From Bidens hawaiensis (Eukaryota; Streptophyta; Magnoliopsida; Asterales; Asteraceae): a stretch of 64,000 bases of DNA. The notes under the pieces were generated by a model that was not told the origin of the DNA, searched no databases, and saw only the letters and a list, made by a program, of their open reading frames with translations. Shown here in pieces: positions 12,062-24,886 of the stretch (the first letter of the stretch is position 1; each line of letters opens with the position of its first letter). Made by a program: the position numbers and the translations under genes. Location of the stretch: positions 38,610-102,609 of the forward strand of contig JAIQDT010009083.1 of the NCBI GenBank assembly GCA_021521415.1. The letters run 5' to 3'.

Positions 12062-13401
12062 TAAAACTTAATGTTGTGGAACAGACGGACGATTTAATAT
12101 CTCGATACAGATGTCCTTGGCAAATTGCTGAGAGCATCTCCGGATTTGTTCTCACTTCTCTTTATATGAATGACTTTGCAGGAAGAGAATTGGAGCATCA
12201 AATCTTTTGCCTGTGACATATATGAAGCCATGATATCATTTTTTGCTTCATACGTGCCATTGATCTGTCCGCAATCAACATGGAATCTACTCGAGCTTCC
12301 AAATGTTTAACCCCAAGCTTTTTGGCTATCCGTAAGCCTGCCAAGAAAGCTTCATATTCTGCCTTGTTATTGGTACTTTTGAAATCCAACTTTATGGCAT
12401 ATGTAAACTCATGGCCTTTGGGATTGACTAGCCTGAGGCCTGCGCCACATCCCTCACTGCTTGAAGCTCCGTCCGGGAATAAAGACCAAATCTGTCCTGA
12501 TTCCGGAGGTACTTGGGGTTGTTGCTCGATTAAACATTCTTTTTCTTTGTGATGCGGGACTTCTGTGATGAAGTCCGCCAATACATGTCCTTTGATTGAT
12601 GGCCTAGGTCTGTATTCTATTGCGTGTTCACCTAGCTCGATGGCCCATTTGGCCAAGCGTCCAGACAATTCTGGTTTACTGAGGACATTTTTGAGCTTGT
12701 ATCCGGTTAAAACATTGATGGGGTGCCCTTGAAAGTATCTGCAGAGGCGACGGGCGGCATAGACCAGTGCCAAAACAAGTTTTTCAAGCATGGAGTATCT
12801 TGTTTCTGGGTCCGATAATGTTCTGCTGACATAGTAGATCAGCGTTTGAACGTTCTTTCGGTCTGTCAGAAGGACCGGCCCGATGGAAATGTTTGAAGTT
12901 GATAAATACAACGTTAGGTTTTCCCGCGTGAAGTGCTGTTAACGTGGGCAAGTCCATCAAACATTTTTTAACCTCCAAGAAAGCTTGTTCCACCTCCGAG
13001 GTCCATTTGAATTGTGCTTTCTTGAGGCAATTCCTTAGAGTTGAGATGAAAGGATGAGACTTGGCTGCATCATTTGCCAAAAAACGATTCAGAGCAACGA
13101 GCCGGCCATTGAGTGTCTGAACCTCCTTGAGGGAAGATGGGGAAGGCATGCGGGCTATAGCTTGAACTTTATCTGTGTTAGCTTTGAAGCCCGCGTCCGT
13201 GACAATCTCTCCCAAAAACTTTCCCTCTTCCATCCCGAATGAGCATTTAGCTGGATTCAGCTTCATGTTAATACTTTTTAAAGTTTCGAATGTCTCTTCA
13301 ATGTCTCTCAACATCTGGTCTTCCTCGACACTTTTGATTACGAGATCGTCCATATACACCTCTAAGTTTCGACCAATTTGGTTTTTAAACGCTATGTCCA
13401 T
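12062..13401 (-). pseudogene. Tat element reverse transcriptase C-half and RNase H
   Basis: The frame 13401-12784 contains the RT catalytic motif YMDDLVIKS near its start, followed by connection-domain sequence. A single-base loss near 12914 moves the frame, and 12911-12198 continues with YLSTSNISIG and then RNase H (LFPDGASSSEGCGAGL, NNKAEYEAFLAGL, with D-E-D residues in order). Another single-base loss near 12262 and a small deletion near 12130 break the link to integrase. In the intact family this polyprotein segment copies RNA to DNA and removes the RNA strand. Confidence 0.9.
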
Positions 13402-13407
13402 TAATTG

Positions 13408-14955
13408 TTAATATGTGGCTCCCGCATTCTTTAGTCCGAAAGGCATCATTTTATAACAAAAGGTGCCTTGATCGGTGCGGAATGTTGTCTTGTCGTCATC
13501 TCCTGCTGCCATGCGGATTTGATGATAACCCTTGTAGGCATCCAGGAAACACTTGAATTTAAATGGTGCCACAACATCAACCTTGAGGTCAATCTCTGGT
13601 AAGGGATAACAATCCTTAGGACATGCTTTGTTTAGATCTTTGAAATAAATGCACATCCGCCACGCCCCGTTGCTCTTGGAGACTATGACTGGGTTAGCAA
13701 CCCATGTCTGATAGTGGATTGGACGGATGATCCCGGCATGTAAGAGGTCCTGGACTTGCTCGTTCATTGCTTTTATCTGTTTCGGACCCATCTTACGTTG
13801 TTTCTGAACAATCGGCGTAAACAACGGGTTTACCCTTAATTTGTGTTCTGCAATGTTCCGCGGGACAGCAGTCATGTCCGATGGCTGCCATGCGAACACG
13901 TCAACATTTTTTGATAATAACTGTTTCAAAAAAGTCCGTACTATCTCGGAAATAGCAGGTCCAATTGTTACAGTTTGATCGGGGAAATCTTTGTTCATGA
14001 CCCACTTTTCTGGTTCGGTTCTCAAAGTTTGTTTTGGGATCTTGTTGGGTTTTGAGCTCTCGGTTGCAAAGCAATGTCGATTGACGTGAATTATTGCTAT
14101 ACCAGTGCAGGTTGGAACTCCTACTGCACCGTGTGCTGTGGACGGATGAGCATTGAAGTCACCAATTGCTTCTCGTCCGAGAATGATGTCATGTTTCGAT
14201 ATTGCTGGCAAAACCAGAAATTCGACCTCCTCAGTCCTCGAATGAATTCCGTCGCTAAAGGTAACTGGGAATGAAATTACCCCCCTCGGATGCATTATTT
14301 CCCCTCCAAATCCCGACACTGGAGCGTGGATGGGTTTCAATCTTTCTTTATCTTCTTCGTCAAGTTGTTCAAAGCATTGTTCATACATGATGTCCGATGT
14401 GCTGCCAGTGTCGAAGAAGATGTAATGAGAACGATAATGCCCGAAAAGAGCAGTGATGATCAGGGGATTCTTATTGTTCGGGCCCCCTTTAATTCGAGGG
14501 AAGATCACTGGCTCATTCTTCCACTCTTCATCATCAGACTCTTTCCTCTTATTCCTTGTATGGGATTCGCCTTGTATCATATGAACGTTCAAATCTTTAA
14601 TTTGCTTCTTACTCGGGCCTTGGATGTCCCGAACGGGCGCTTTACCATTATCAGGTTTCCCATTTTTTACCAGGTGCCCAAGTTTTCCAGTTTTAACAGC
14701 CGCCTCAATTTCATTTCTCAATGATCTACATTCATTTGTATTATGACCGATGTCATCGTGATACGAACAATGCTTCTTAGCATCTAAGAATGACCTTCTA
14801 GTCAGTGGCTGTGGTTTCCTGAAATTTATATTTTCTGTAGTGAGAATTTCAGCGGGAGTCTTTGAAAGAGGAGTCCAATTGTTGGAACCTCGGTTTGCGG
14901 GTCCCGCTTTGTTCTTGTTGCCTATGAGGGATTTTGCATCAAATGGTTTTGACAC
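13408..14955 (-). pseudogene. Tat element gag end, protease and reverse transcriptase N-half
   Basis: This is the longest open frame of the element (515 codons). It opens with the end of gag, including a Cys/His zinc-knuckle-like stretch (CSYHDDIGHNTNEC). The aspartic protease active site FFDTGSTSDIMY follows at about residue 180, then RT from about residue 390 (VIVSKSNGAWRM, FLDAYKGYHQI with the first catalytic Asp, MPFGLKNAGATY). It ends at a TAA (13408-13410) in the middle of RT, where the next codons continue the family sequence, so this is a point nonsense mutation rather than the natural end. Confidence 0.9.
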
Positions 14956-16385
14956 TTCCGCACTTGGCTGAAGCCTTAACCAGATAGGGCCTTTCGCCTG
15001 TCAATTAGGTCTCGGATTCTGAAATTCAACTTTAAATTTTTTTCAGTGTTAGCATACACCTTTGCTGCAGTCATAAGGTCGTCCCACTCTTTCGGCCATC
15101 TCTGCCCGTAAGTGTGCGGACTAAATCATCACATTTGACGTTTTTGCGGAAGGCACCGCGAAGCATATCTTTATTGATTCCGCCGATGTTCAAGCTCTTG
15201 TCGTTGAATCTGGTGATAAAATCTTTTATGGACTCGTTATCGCGGCGGACAACATCTAAAATTTCTGATTGGTCTCGCGTATGTTTCTTCTGCTGGCTGA
15301 ACTGCTGAGAGAATTTTTTCACCAGATCGTTCCAACTAGAAATTTCACCGTCGGGTAACTTTTCAAACCATTCTCTTGCTGCCCCCTATTAGTGTCAACG
15401 CGAACATATGACACCAATAAGGGAGAGTCCAACCATTGACACCACCTACTGCCACGAAGTTCTGAAAATGATCACTTGGATCAATCATAACATTGTACTT
15501 CCCTACTGATGTAGGTATTTTGGCATTGATAGGGAAGGGTGCGGTGGCAATTCCTGCTATGAATTTTGATTTTTCGGCAAAGGCCGCCGGGCGATAAGGT
15601 TTAGTGAAGTCTCGTTCCGCATTGCTATGGTATTCGGTGTGGCGGACTATGTCATCCGGACGGCTGCTTTTTGCCTAAGAACTCATCCTACTGTCACCGG
15701 TATACATATTGTAATCTCCCGGGTGGTAGGATGAATCGTAACTATCAAAGTCTTCCAAGTAAGATGGCATCCGCATATTTATACGAGGACGAGAGCGTAA
15801 CCTCGGTAATTCACCAAACTCTGGTTCCGTCGATTGGCTGTAACGAAGCTGACTTCCTCTTACTGTCGGTGGAGGAGAAGGGGATCTCCTGAGAGATTCC
15901 TCATAATTCAAAGTGTGGGCATGAAATCGTTCATCACGTTTTCTGCGCTCATATTCAGCCACCAAACTTTGTTGTTGCACATGAAGCCACTCCTCAGGAG
16001 TTAAATGTCCTCTAGATATGGAATTACGTTGATGAGATCTCGCCACGTCAGAGTCACCTGAATCATCTTCCAGATCCAACACTGACCGCTTTCGGCGAGT
16101 TTCTTCCGTAATCCGTTTGAGGTTACCTAGATTTAAACCTTCTGGTGCCGAACCACGTCCCATATCTGTGGGAGTGGGACCGGTTGGTGTTTTAACATTC
16201 TCTAGGGTAAAACCCCCAGGTGTTACATTGGTGACTCTTGACCCCGGAGTTGTGACACGCTCGAGAGTACGGCCACTTGGAGTCATAATACGTGCAAAAA
16301 CACTAAGACCCGGAGGTGCTTCTGTGTTAGTTACACGTGAATCAGGTGCAGGGGTTTCCGTCGGCCCTTCAGGAAGTTTACTCAT
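14956..16385 (-). pseudogene. Tat element gag
   Basis: Gag starts with MSKLPEGPTETP at 16385, 66 bases inside the right LTR. The first 236 codons are low-complexity and rich in Thr, Pro, Arg and Ser. A TAG at 15675 interrupts it, but the frame continues with the gag core (DHFQNFVAVGGVNGW). After further breaks near 15390, 15322-15071 holds another gag core segment (KKFSQQFSQQ, FITRFNDKS). Gag would form the virus-like particle that packages element RNA in the cytoplasm. Confidence 0.75.
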
Positions 16386-16435
16386 ATAAAACGAACCAAA
16401 AAACGAATGAAAACTATTGCTGTTCTAACACAAAA

Positions 16436-16450
16436 CACGGATGGCGCCAA
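16436..16450 (-). other. Primer-binding site of the Tat element
   Basis: Directly next to the LTR the minus strand reads TTGGCGCCATCCGTG. The TGGCGCC core is complementary to a tRNA 3' end. The full stretch fits tRNA-Lys (12 of 14 by eye) better than tRNA-Asp, though Tat elements usually have a TGGCGCCGT-type PBS. Confidence 0.8.
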
Positions 16451-17261
16451 TGAAGAAACACATATCCAATCCCCGGGTATGGGTCCTGGATCTAATGAGT
16501 CCACAAGGTAGGATATGATAATTACAACCAAGATATGAGTACAACCTCCCAAAGTCCAGTGACTGGAACCTGCAAAACAGACACCGCGAGTCTCGTTACA
16601 GGAAGGACAAGAGGGGGGATCTTCCTGTAACCACCCTCCGGCGTGAGAATCAGTAACGTTCGTAATGGAGAAAGTACTAAAGTATATAGACTAGATGCAG
16701 TCATAATATAGGTGAGTGAATGAATACCTCATACCGTTTGACAAGGTATTTATAGCTGAAGGATGATGGAAGATGATTGGGGCAGCTGTCATCTTCTAGA
16801 AGACCTTTGATAACCGCCTAGACAAGTGCCCTCTTGTGATAGGTTGAGCTATACGTCTCATGTGCATGGCGTAACAACCTGGACGCGTGTCGCCAAATGA
16901 TAGGACGAATCGCACCCTGGCCATGTGCACGGTTATAACAACCTGGCCAGGTGTCCTTTGTTCATTGGCTAATATGTCACGTATTCCCCAAGTAAGAATC
17001 ATGAGCCTTCTTCTAGAGAATACTTGAGTGGTGACAGCTGTCCCGCTGGCATTGTCCTCCAGTTGTTTTATGCGGACGGATGTCTTGTCCTGCGGATGAC
17101 TTTTGAGGATGCCCGGATGCTTCCGCGCGTGTTATGAGGACGTTCCTCCTCTATCGTGATATGCGGGTGATCCATATGTCCCGCGGGTGGCTTATAAGAA
17201 CATTATCTGTGACCCGCGGGTGGTACTTAAGGGTATTTGGGTCTTTTTGATACCCTCTACA
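16451..17261 (-). repeat. LTR (5' LTR of the minus-strand Tat element)
   Basis: Partner of 3278-4095, with TG...CA ends and followed by the AAAAC target duplication at 17262-17266. It would contain the promoter for the minus-strand gag-pol transcript. Confidence 0.95.
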
Positions 17262-17522
17262 AAAACATAAATAGAAGAAGCAGGTAACATATATATACAT
17301 GAATAAATTTAGGTTTTGGCTTGTGAGATCTGGAGGCAGTAGATGCGAGATATAGAGCAGAGAATGAACACCATGCAAGACAATATCCAAAAATTAAGTA
17401 TCACCATCCGTAGCCAAAACGGTGGTCTTCAAGCGCCACTGCGGTCCAAAGTTACGCGTGGTCTGCACAAAGCAGACAGAAGTAGTCAGGAAAATCTTTT
17501 CTAGAAAAACAAACACCCCTAA

Positions 17523-18201
17523 GTATGCATTTAGAGTAAACTAAGTAAGACATCCTGATTTGAATTTTTATAACAAACTTAATTTTGCAACTTATTTGCC
17601 AAAAATTAAACATTAAACACTAAATATAACTAAACCCAATCCGAAGCATCCGGAAAACACTTTTATGTAATTAAAAAACTCAATTTTATAGAATTAAGTA
17701 GAAAAAAATGTATCTTTCATTATACACCTCACAAGAACAAGAAATTTTGTAATTTATAAAAAGAAAAAAAAAACTAATATAAATTAAACTTATAGTTGTG
17801 TAATTAACCTTTTCAATTAGGAAGATCTGAGGCAAGCCACTGGAAAAGTTATTTGTTTGTTTTACAACTTCTGTTTTAATCTTGTTATTAAGGGTATAAA
17901 TCGATATATTATTTTGTAATTTACGAAAAGAAAAAAAAACACTGATATAAATGAAATTTACAGTTGTGTAACTAACTTTCAAATTGATAAATTTTGAAAC
18001 GGTTCTAGTTTCACGTGAAGAAAAGGAAAAAATAAATTAAGGGATATAGATACACGTGGTGTGGTTATTAAGAATGAAATTGTTCATTGTGGGATTGACA
18101 CCTGTCATGATTTAAGTTTTGTTGCTTATATGATCGATACACGTGGTGTAGATACTTTAAAAACTCTCTAAGGTTTGCCCTACGCATATACGGTGATGTG
18201 G

Positions 18202-18255
<54 letters not shown>

Positions 18256-20454
18256 TTCTTACACTTTTAAGCTAGATTTCATTTATTATTAACCTAGGTG
18301 ACTCTTATTTAAAATTTAAAGGTTTCAAGTGATAACGAGCAAACATGAATTATTTAACCTGAATATGAGATGAAACATATATTATGATTATAATAAGCAT
18401 GCATAACATTACTCATGTTAATGCATATTAAATTCACGTAACATAATTTGTATTAAATAGTCATTTGCTAATAATACTAGCTTTTAGCCCGCGTGTTATG
18501 CTGATTACTTTTAGTTTTTTTAATTATTGTTTATGTATATTTTTCATATAAGAATGTGTTTAGGTATTAAGCTTAAAGGTTACATGATTGTCCATTATGT
18601 TTATAATAAATTTCAAACTTAATGTGCGTAAAGTGGTATATAAAATTTTAGCAAATAATGACCAAGCACAACGAGTAATAAAAACCTAGAATACCCTAAA
18701 CTAAACCACTAGCAACAGGCAAGTGAACCTATCGGGTGTAGAATAGCTATGAGAAGACCAGGAATATCGAACCCTGGAGACACTTATTAAATTAACGAAA
18801 CTAGTTCTAAAAGCTAATTTAAAGTAATAATTAAGAAAATATTATTTTTGGATTTTTATTTATTTTATTTTAAAAACTAATAATTAATTAAACTAATTAC
18901 TTAATTAAATTAAAGTAAACTGAAAAATTAAATTATCGAATAAGACTTTAGCAAATTCAAATGAGAGCAAGAGTTACCTAGGCAAGGAATCTGAATTGTG
19001 ACGACTCGGGCTGTTATCGGTTACGAAAAAATGCTATGGGAACCAGGAATCTAAAGGTATGAAGCTCTAGGAAACTTAATGGATCCTTAATCACTCTCAA
19101 GGTGTCACCTAAAAAGAAATCTTAGAGATCATGTGAAAACACCGGCTTATTAATTGGTTCACCTGTTAGTTCACCAACTATGATTAATTACCCTAGAAAA
19201 CAGCTAACCCGTCGGTTTCACTATCTCAATGCACCTAAGTACACGGGTGGTTTATGAACAGTCTAAAGGACACGGGTAAACAGTGAAATTAAGGCAAAAA
19301 TAGGCAAACCTCCTATCAGATAATTTAACCTAAAACCCTAAGAACGCAGACAAACCCGACAAATTATCACCCGTCGGATATTTAAGCTAGTAAGAATATA
19401 AACTTCTAATAATATGCCAAAAATCAGTTTCTATGGTAAATGAGCTCAATAAACCATAAACAAGTTGCAAACACACAGTAAACAACCTTAACATGCAACA
19501 TATAATCGAAAAACAATCAATCAAGTAACATGTGAAACATTCATTCAGACACAAATCAAAAGTAAATACGCATGAGACACATCCAATAAAACTAATCAAA
19601 ACTTTTAATTAATCAAAATCCCATAAACAAAACCCGAAAACTGACTAGTTCAAAATAATCAACAAAACATCATCACAAGCCTCGGCAGAATAACAGTTTA
19701 ACCAACCATAACAACTGATGAAACAAGGATAAAAAATAAATTGCGGTTCATCGGAAAAGAAATAAATATAATTGAACTACTAGCCTGTGAGCTTAAATTA
19801 TTGAGCTGTGTTCCTGGTAGCTTAAATTAATTCACCTATGACCCTGTTTGCTTTTTAACTCTTGCCTTGACTTTATTGACCAGCTAAGGAGCTTGCTTCC
19901 AATCACCAACACAGCAGCGGCGGCCCCCTGCCTTTTACTTCGTCTCCTCTCCACTCAGCCGTGGACTTCTTTTGTTATATCAAAAGTTATATTAGGTTTT
20001 TAATTCACTTGTACTACAAGTTAATAAGGCTCATGTCCACCTTTCTTGATCTAACGTGTGTCGGCTTCTCTAATTAAAAATAACGAATTCAAGTGAATAT
20101 GTAGCCCATAATTTTCTTAAATCACATTAACTCAAAATTAAAAGGTTATTAACTCAACTAAATATTTAATGTATTTTCTAATTTCGTTTGAGATGCAGAC
20201 CCATCGAATCATTATTATAACCTTTTGGAGTTAAGCTATATAAGACTTCATTTATTATAATAATAATAATAAACATTAAAGCACATCTTATTTCAGTCAT
20301 CGGTTTGAGTTTGGTTTAACTACATTTTTCTAACTTCTTGACTTGAAAACCTTTCAAACTATAAATATAAGCACTTATGAGTAATATTAACTCAAAATAA
20401 CTCAAATATATTAAAAGTGTAGGAAATATATATATTAAAATATATATAATTAAA
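17523..20454. other. Non-coding intergenic DNA
   Basis: No supported gene. It includes the (TA)n tract at 18206-18247. At 18475-18510 a segment reads on the minus strand as ...CACGCGGGCTAAAAGCTAG, reminiscent of a Helitron 3' end, but without a convincing hairpin. The 18.7-19.9 kb segment has a mid-repeat look but I cannot assign it to a family. Confidence 0.5.
18206..18247. repeat. (AT)n microsatellite
   Basis: About 21 uninterrupted AT units followed by a short (GT)n run. Confidence 0.95.
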
Positions 20455-21511
20455 GTCATATCAATTATCCTGTATCTTTTAAAGTAAAATATTTTGTACT
20501 TTACGTTTACAAATGCTACACCCATTTGTCCTTTGACGTTAACCCAATTAGTTTTTATCGTTAAGCTTGATCATGTGCATTGCACGTGAGGGTAAGTTGG
20601 TCATTTTACCCATTTAGTTAAAAACATTTTAATAATTAAAAGAATATATATATAATATAAATGAAAAAAATATCTATCTCAAACTCTCTCTCTCTCCCCC
20701 CATAATACTCTAGCACCCAACACACCACCACCCAACCCACCACCACCACCACCATTCAACCTCTCACTGCCATCTCTGCAAACACCATGTCTGCGGCCGA
20801 CTACTTCTCTATATGGTCTTCTACATCCCTCTTGATATAAAGATGAAGCCGCCACTCCAACATTATCGAAGATCTGGAATAGTTGTGTTGAATACGAGGC
20901 CCTAATCGGTCATCGAAAGACTGAACGGTCTTCGATTAGGGTTTCGATTTAGCCTAAAAAGCTTGAATGGACTACGATTAGTCTTCCGATTTGGCCGGAA
21001 GAAGGTGAATGGGATCCGATTAGGGTTCCACTTTACCGGAATACGATGAATGGACCTTGATTAGGGTTTCAATTTGGCTTAAAGGTGATGAATGTGCTTC
21101 GATTTAAGGTGGCCACCCTCCTCTGTTTAAATTAAAGTGATGAGAGTGACGAGAGTTGTGGTGGTGGTGGCTCAGAGAGAGAAAATGGTGGTTGCCTTCT
21201 TCACCGGAACCGATTTTAACCCGTGGTGCGAGAGAAAATGGTGGTGGCTCGCTGAAGAAGGCGATGGCGATGGTGTTAGAACGGGAAGAGAGAAAGAGAG
21301 AGAGAGGTAGAGAGAGTTTCATTTATTATAAATGGGTAAAATGAACAATTTACCCTCACGTGCAAGACACATGACCAGACTTAACGATAAAAAATAAATG
21401 GGTTAGAGTCAAAGGACAAATGGTGTAGCATTTGGAAACGTAAAGTACAAAATATGTTACTTTTAAAGATAAAGGACAACCACTGAAATTTGGTACAAAC
21501 ATAAATGACAT
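20455..21511. mobile_element. MULE-like element with long terminal inverted repeats
   Basis: The left arm (about 20466-20620) and right arm (about 21328-21482) are inverted copies about 150 bp long. Both carry TATCTTT-AAAGTAA, TTTTGTACTTTACGTTT, CATTTGTCCTTTGAC, a TATCGTTAAG block and CACGTGAGGGTAA. Very long arms around unrelated internal sequence suggest a non-autonomous Mutator-like (Pack-MULE-type) element. The interior has CT/GA-rich leader-like DNA, CAC/CCA-rich DNA and a 42-bp minisatellite, with no convincing gene. The outer limits are approximate and a 9-bp target duplication was not resolved. Confidence 0.7.
20922..21113 (+). repeat. 42-bp minisatellite, ~4.5 units, with telobox-like motif
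   Basis: Units start with TGAA(T/C)GG at 20922, 20964, 21006, 21047 and 21089. Each carries CGATTAG..TTTC.ATTTGGC-like sequence. Several contain TTAGGGTTTC, which includes the plant telobox core. It lies inside the MULE-like element. Confidence 0.8.
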
Positions 21512-24500
21512 TTTTTTGTAATTCTGTCAACTTATAAAATATGTTATTTATTAGTTGTAGTTAAAGTATAGTTTGTTTTATTTTTTGTTTATATCTCAAA
21601 TGAGTCTCATTGGTCTAGTAGTTAACGTGACCCAACATTTTGTTATATAAGATGTGAATTTTCGTCTTAATATACATGAATGCATAAAGAAGTTTATATG
21701 GTTTGTGTTATTTTCGTTTGTATTGAGTTTTTACTATTCGTTGGTGATGTTGAACGTAAATGTTGTTTAATGGATCACCAAAATGGGCTCTCATGTGTCT
21801 CTCAATTAATTTAGGCCAACATTTTGTTTTTTGTTATTTAAAATATGTATTTTGTGCTTGATAGTGAATTGAGCTTTTAATAAATTGATGTATTTAAATT
21901 TCTATAGGCCAATTCAAGTTTCACGTCTATCTGAAATGGGTACGTCATGTGTTATCATTTCATTTTTTGGTGAATTATTAATTTATTATATTTTTTTAGC
22001 TTGATGTTTAGTTTGTGATTTTCTTATTATTTTGTATGTATTTATTGTGTTTATAGATTTGTAGTTTAGTAATAGTTGTGTATTAAAAGAACATTTAATT
22101 TATTAATTAGTTTTTATTCTTATCGAATATAATAGAAGATATTAGTTTATGAATTATATTAATGAAAATTTTATGATCATATGTAAAAACTAAGTTTTTA
22201 AAAATATATTTTTTATTTATGATGTATACATTTTTAATATTTTATACATAAATTTTTGTATTATGAAATTTTGTAGATTTATTTCTTTTATATATTTTAA
22301 ATAGGTAACAATTGAAACCGTCATTTGAAAGTGACGCTATAATGATAATAAACCGTATTGAGAAACTCTTTTCTCGCATTCTTTATCAAATAATTCGTTT
22401 CATCTAACAATTAGAAACCCTAAGTTAATATTCCCCTTAATTAGAACGAATTTTATTGTTAAGTGGAAGTTTTGTAGGTTGTTGATGGGATTTGTGTTTG
22501 TTCTTAGTTTATTTAATCAAACATTGTGTCAATAACATATTACAACTACTTTTAAAATAATATATTGGTTTTAAATAATCTCAACTATCACCTTTGGCCA
22601 CTGCCGATCATGACTAATGACAGTCCCACCTTTTATCATTTTTTTTCTACCAATGAACCTTGACTAACGAAATCCTAACGTCGTTAGTTTTCATTATGTG
22701 ACATTCTTATTTGGCATATATGTGGCATGCTTGTGTGACATATTACACTTCCACCACTACCACCACCATGGCAGTCACCACCACCACAACCGCCACCACC
22801 ACCAGTTTCTAGTTTCTTAAAAATATTAAAATATTTTATATATGTTTTATTGGGTGAATTTTGACTTTTGAAGTCAAGTTTACAAGTTTAAAAAGAAGAT
22901 AAACTATTAATATGAATCTTGTTAATTAACTTCTAGAGTTCGTATGGTACTTCAATGAAGCAAATGATAATACAAGGTTTAACCTTGATGGCTCCTCCTG
23001 CCACATATGAAGTAGATGTTATGACTCATTTATAAACATTCCATTACAAAGCATGAGCACAAAGAAAGTGTGTATACATGTTGTATCTTCTTTATCTGAA
23101 GAATTATATTTTGAGGATAGAATGGAGCTAAAATTGCATTCATCTTCTCTCAAGGTATTCATAAAATTCTGTCAAGGTTAGGTCGGACTGCGCGAACCCG
23201 TTAGCATGATTACAAAAACACAACGCAATAAATTTCAGACGACTTTAAACCCGTATGACCCATGTGACCCTTTTAGGATTTTGTTTTATTCTTTCTTCTA
23301 GTAGTGTTAATTAGAGCATGTAAATGTAGAAAGTTTTCTAAAAGTGTTTGTATAGATATATCTATAGTTACTACTCTAAAAATATACGCTATTTATTATA
23401 ACTTCTAAATGTATTTAAAATCAGCTTACATGCTAATTTAAGTCTATAAAAGAACCGAATATTAACAACTATTCGGCTAGAAGTTCATCTTCGTTTATTT
23501 AAAAAACGAACAAACATGAACATGCATTTTGTGTGTTCATTTATGTTCGTGAGCATCTTGTTATGTTCCTTTATTTACGTTGATGTATTTTCGTTCGTTT
23601 ATGTTTTATAAATATGAAAATAAAAGGGGCTCATTAAAATGAATGAGGTAAATTTAAGCCACTAATTTAGATGTGTTTTCTGGATAAATTGTGATATATT
23701 AGACTTGTTCATTTCCATTACAAAATGTTCATTTTAGATTTTAAATGAACGAACATGAATGCACACAGACATGCCCTTATTTTTTTGAACGGCCATGAAC
23801 AAATTAATGATAAGGTACCTTGGAATACCAAGGATTCCATTATGCCAACGGCCTAAAGTTTCCCATTTTCTGAAATACGAAGCTAAATATTTGGGTCTAA
23901 ATGTAAACAAAATATGAAACCTCAATTATGACCGAATCCAGGGTCGTCTCCAAGAATTTAAATACATCGGCCGAGCCAATATAAAAAGGCCCGCAGGCCT
24001 TAAGGAAAAATTTTTATTCGCTAATGTACATGAATAAAACTTTTATCGACTGATTTATTATGAGCAAAACCATTCTGAGCTTGTAATTATCTCATTAACC
24101 CTTGCAATAAACCTTATTTTTTACACCAAAAAACATATATATGTAATATGTATAAAAAGGTTTGTGCCCCCGAACCTTATGTGCCCCAGCCGATGGTGCG
24201 GCTCGCAAACCCTCCGAGCCTCCCTTAACCGAATCTCAATCAAATACGCTTCTTATTAACGCTGGACCGTTTATGATTTATGACCCACATAAATTGAGAA
24301 AGAAACCAACACCTTAAACTTTTACTCTATGAACTTGTTGTATTGATGCATAAAGATATTTATTCCAGAATTGACCTTGTTTTCAATATACTTGATATTT
24401 GATGATAAAATAGTAAGTTGTTACTTGCTACCCAAAACAACATTAGCGATGTTCTTGAAATAAGATTCTTTAGTCATGTTAAATGCTTCAACATTTGGGA

Positions 24501-24886
24501 TTCTTTTGCAATAAAAGTTGGTATAACCTACAAGTGATTATTTTCTTTTTTATTTTTTAATAAACAGATTATGGTAGTGATCATACTATTGTTGTAACAA
24601 AAATAATTATCATAGGTAAATCAAAGTTGCATACCTTTTCTTTTTACCTAATTATAGAGACTTCATTCTCATCTCACAAAACATGTCTTTTCTCACAAAA
24701 ATGTATTCTTTGCTCATTTTTTACGAACTTCACCGAAGATAAAACGCACGTTTGACACTACAATTATTAAAAGATTAATGTAAAAAAAGGTTTTAAACTA
24801 CATATTACCAACATACAAAGGCACACACATACCCAAGAGCACATCATAAAAATATATTACATATAGGGTAGAAACAACTTGTAACA
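21512..24886. other. Non-coding intergenic DNA
   Basis: No supported gene. It contains a CCA-rich simple stretch (22747-22803) and a region at 23480-23780 rich in GTTCGTT and TATGTTC segments in both orientations, probably an old repeat that I cannot classify. Confidence 0.5.

Larger units (their letters stand above)
3278..17261 (-). mobile_element. Ty3/gypsy LTR retrotransposon, Tat lineage, with duplicated antisense ORFs
   Basis: This 13,984-bp element has two LTRs of 818 and 811 bp and a perfect 5-bp target duplication AAAAC at 3273-3277 and 17262-17266. It is oriented on the minus strand: primer-binding site next to the right LTR, then gag, protease, reverse transcriptase, RNase H and integrase, then a region with two plus-strand spliced genes, then the polypurine tract and left LTR. 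Pol order, the PBS type and an antisense gene with a 'putative gypsy-type transposase' domain between pol and the 3' LTR are the hallmarks of Tat-lineage elements. Premature stops and frameshifts show gag-pol is not functional. It is nested in the Harbinger-like element. Confidence 0.93.
2709..17519. mobile_element. PIF/Harbinger-like element, split by a gypsy insertion
   Basis: The left end starts GGTGTTGTTTGTTTTTTC at 2709. The right end, read inward on the minus strand from 17519, starts GGGGTGTTTGTTTTTC. Both ends are flanked by TAA (2706-2708 and 17520-17522), the 3-bp target duplication typical of PIF/Harbinger. Without the nested retrotransposon only about 0.8 kb remains, so this is a deletion derivative. 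A possible transposase C-terminal remnant lies on the minus strand at 3002-3110, which fits the assignment. On the right side (17267-17519) a short plus-strand open frame beginning near 17343 could be ORF debris but is not recognisable. Confidence 0.6.

Noticed and set aside
17686..17982. 98-codon minus-strand open frame
   Set aside because: Composed of two similar AT-rich stretches (TACAGTTGTGTAA-type repeats); no domain.
18475..18515. Possible Helitron 3' end on the minus strand (CGCGGGCTAAAAGCTAG)
   Set aside because: The hairpin is weak, no element body is recognisable, and similar fragments near 43255 and 46650 are no better.
21104..21344. Overlapping open frames on both strands (His/Ser-rich on minus, Arg/Glu-rich on plus)
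   Set aside because: They arise from GGTGGTGG and GAGAGA simple sequence within the MULE-like element, with no domain pattern.
21597..21665. tRNA-like start of a SINE (TGGTCTAGTAGTTAA)
   Set aside because: Box A looks acceptable but no believable box B or tail follows.
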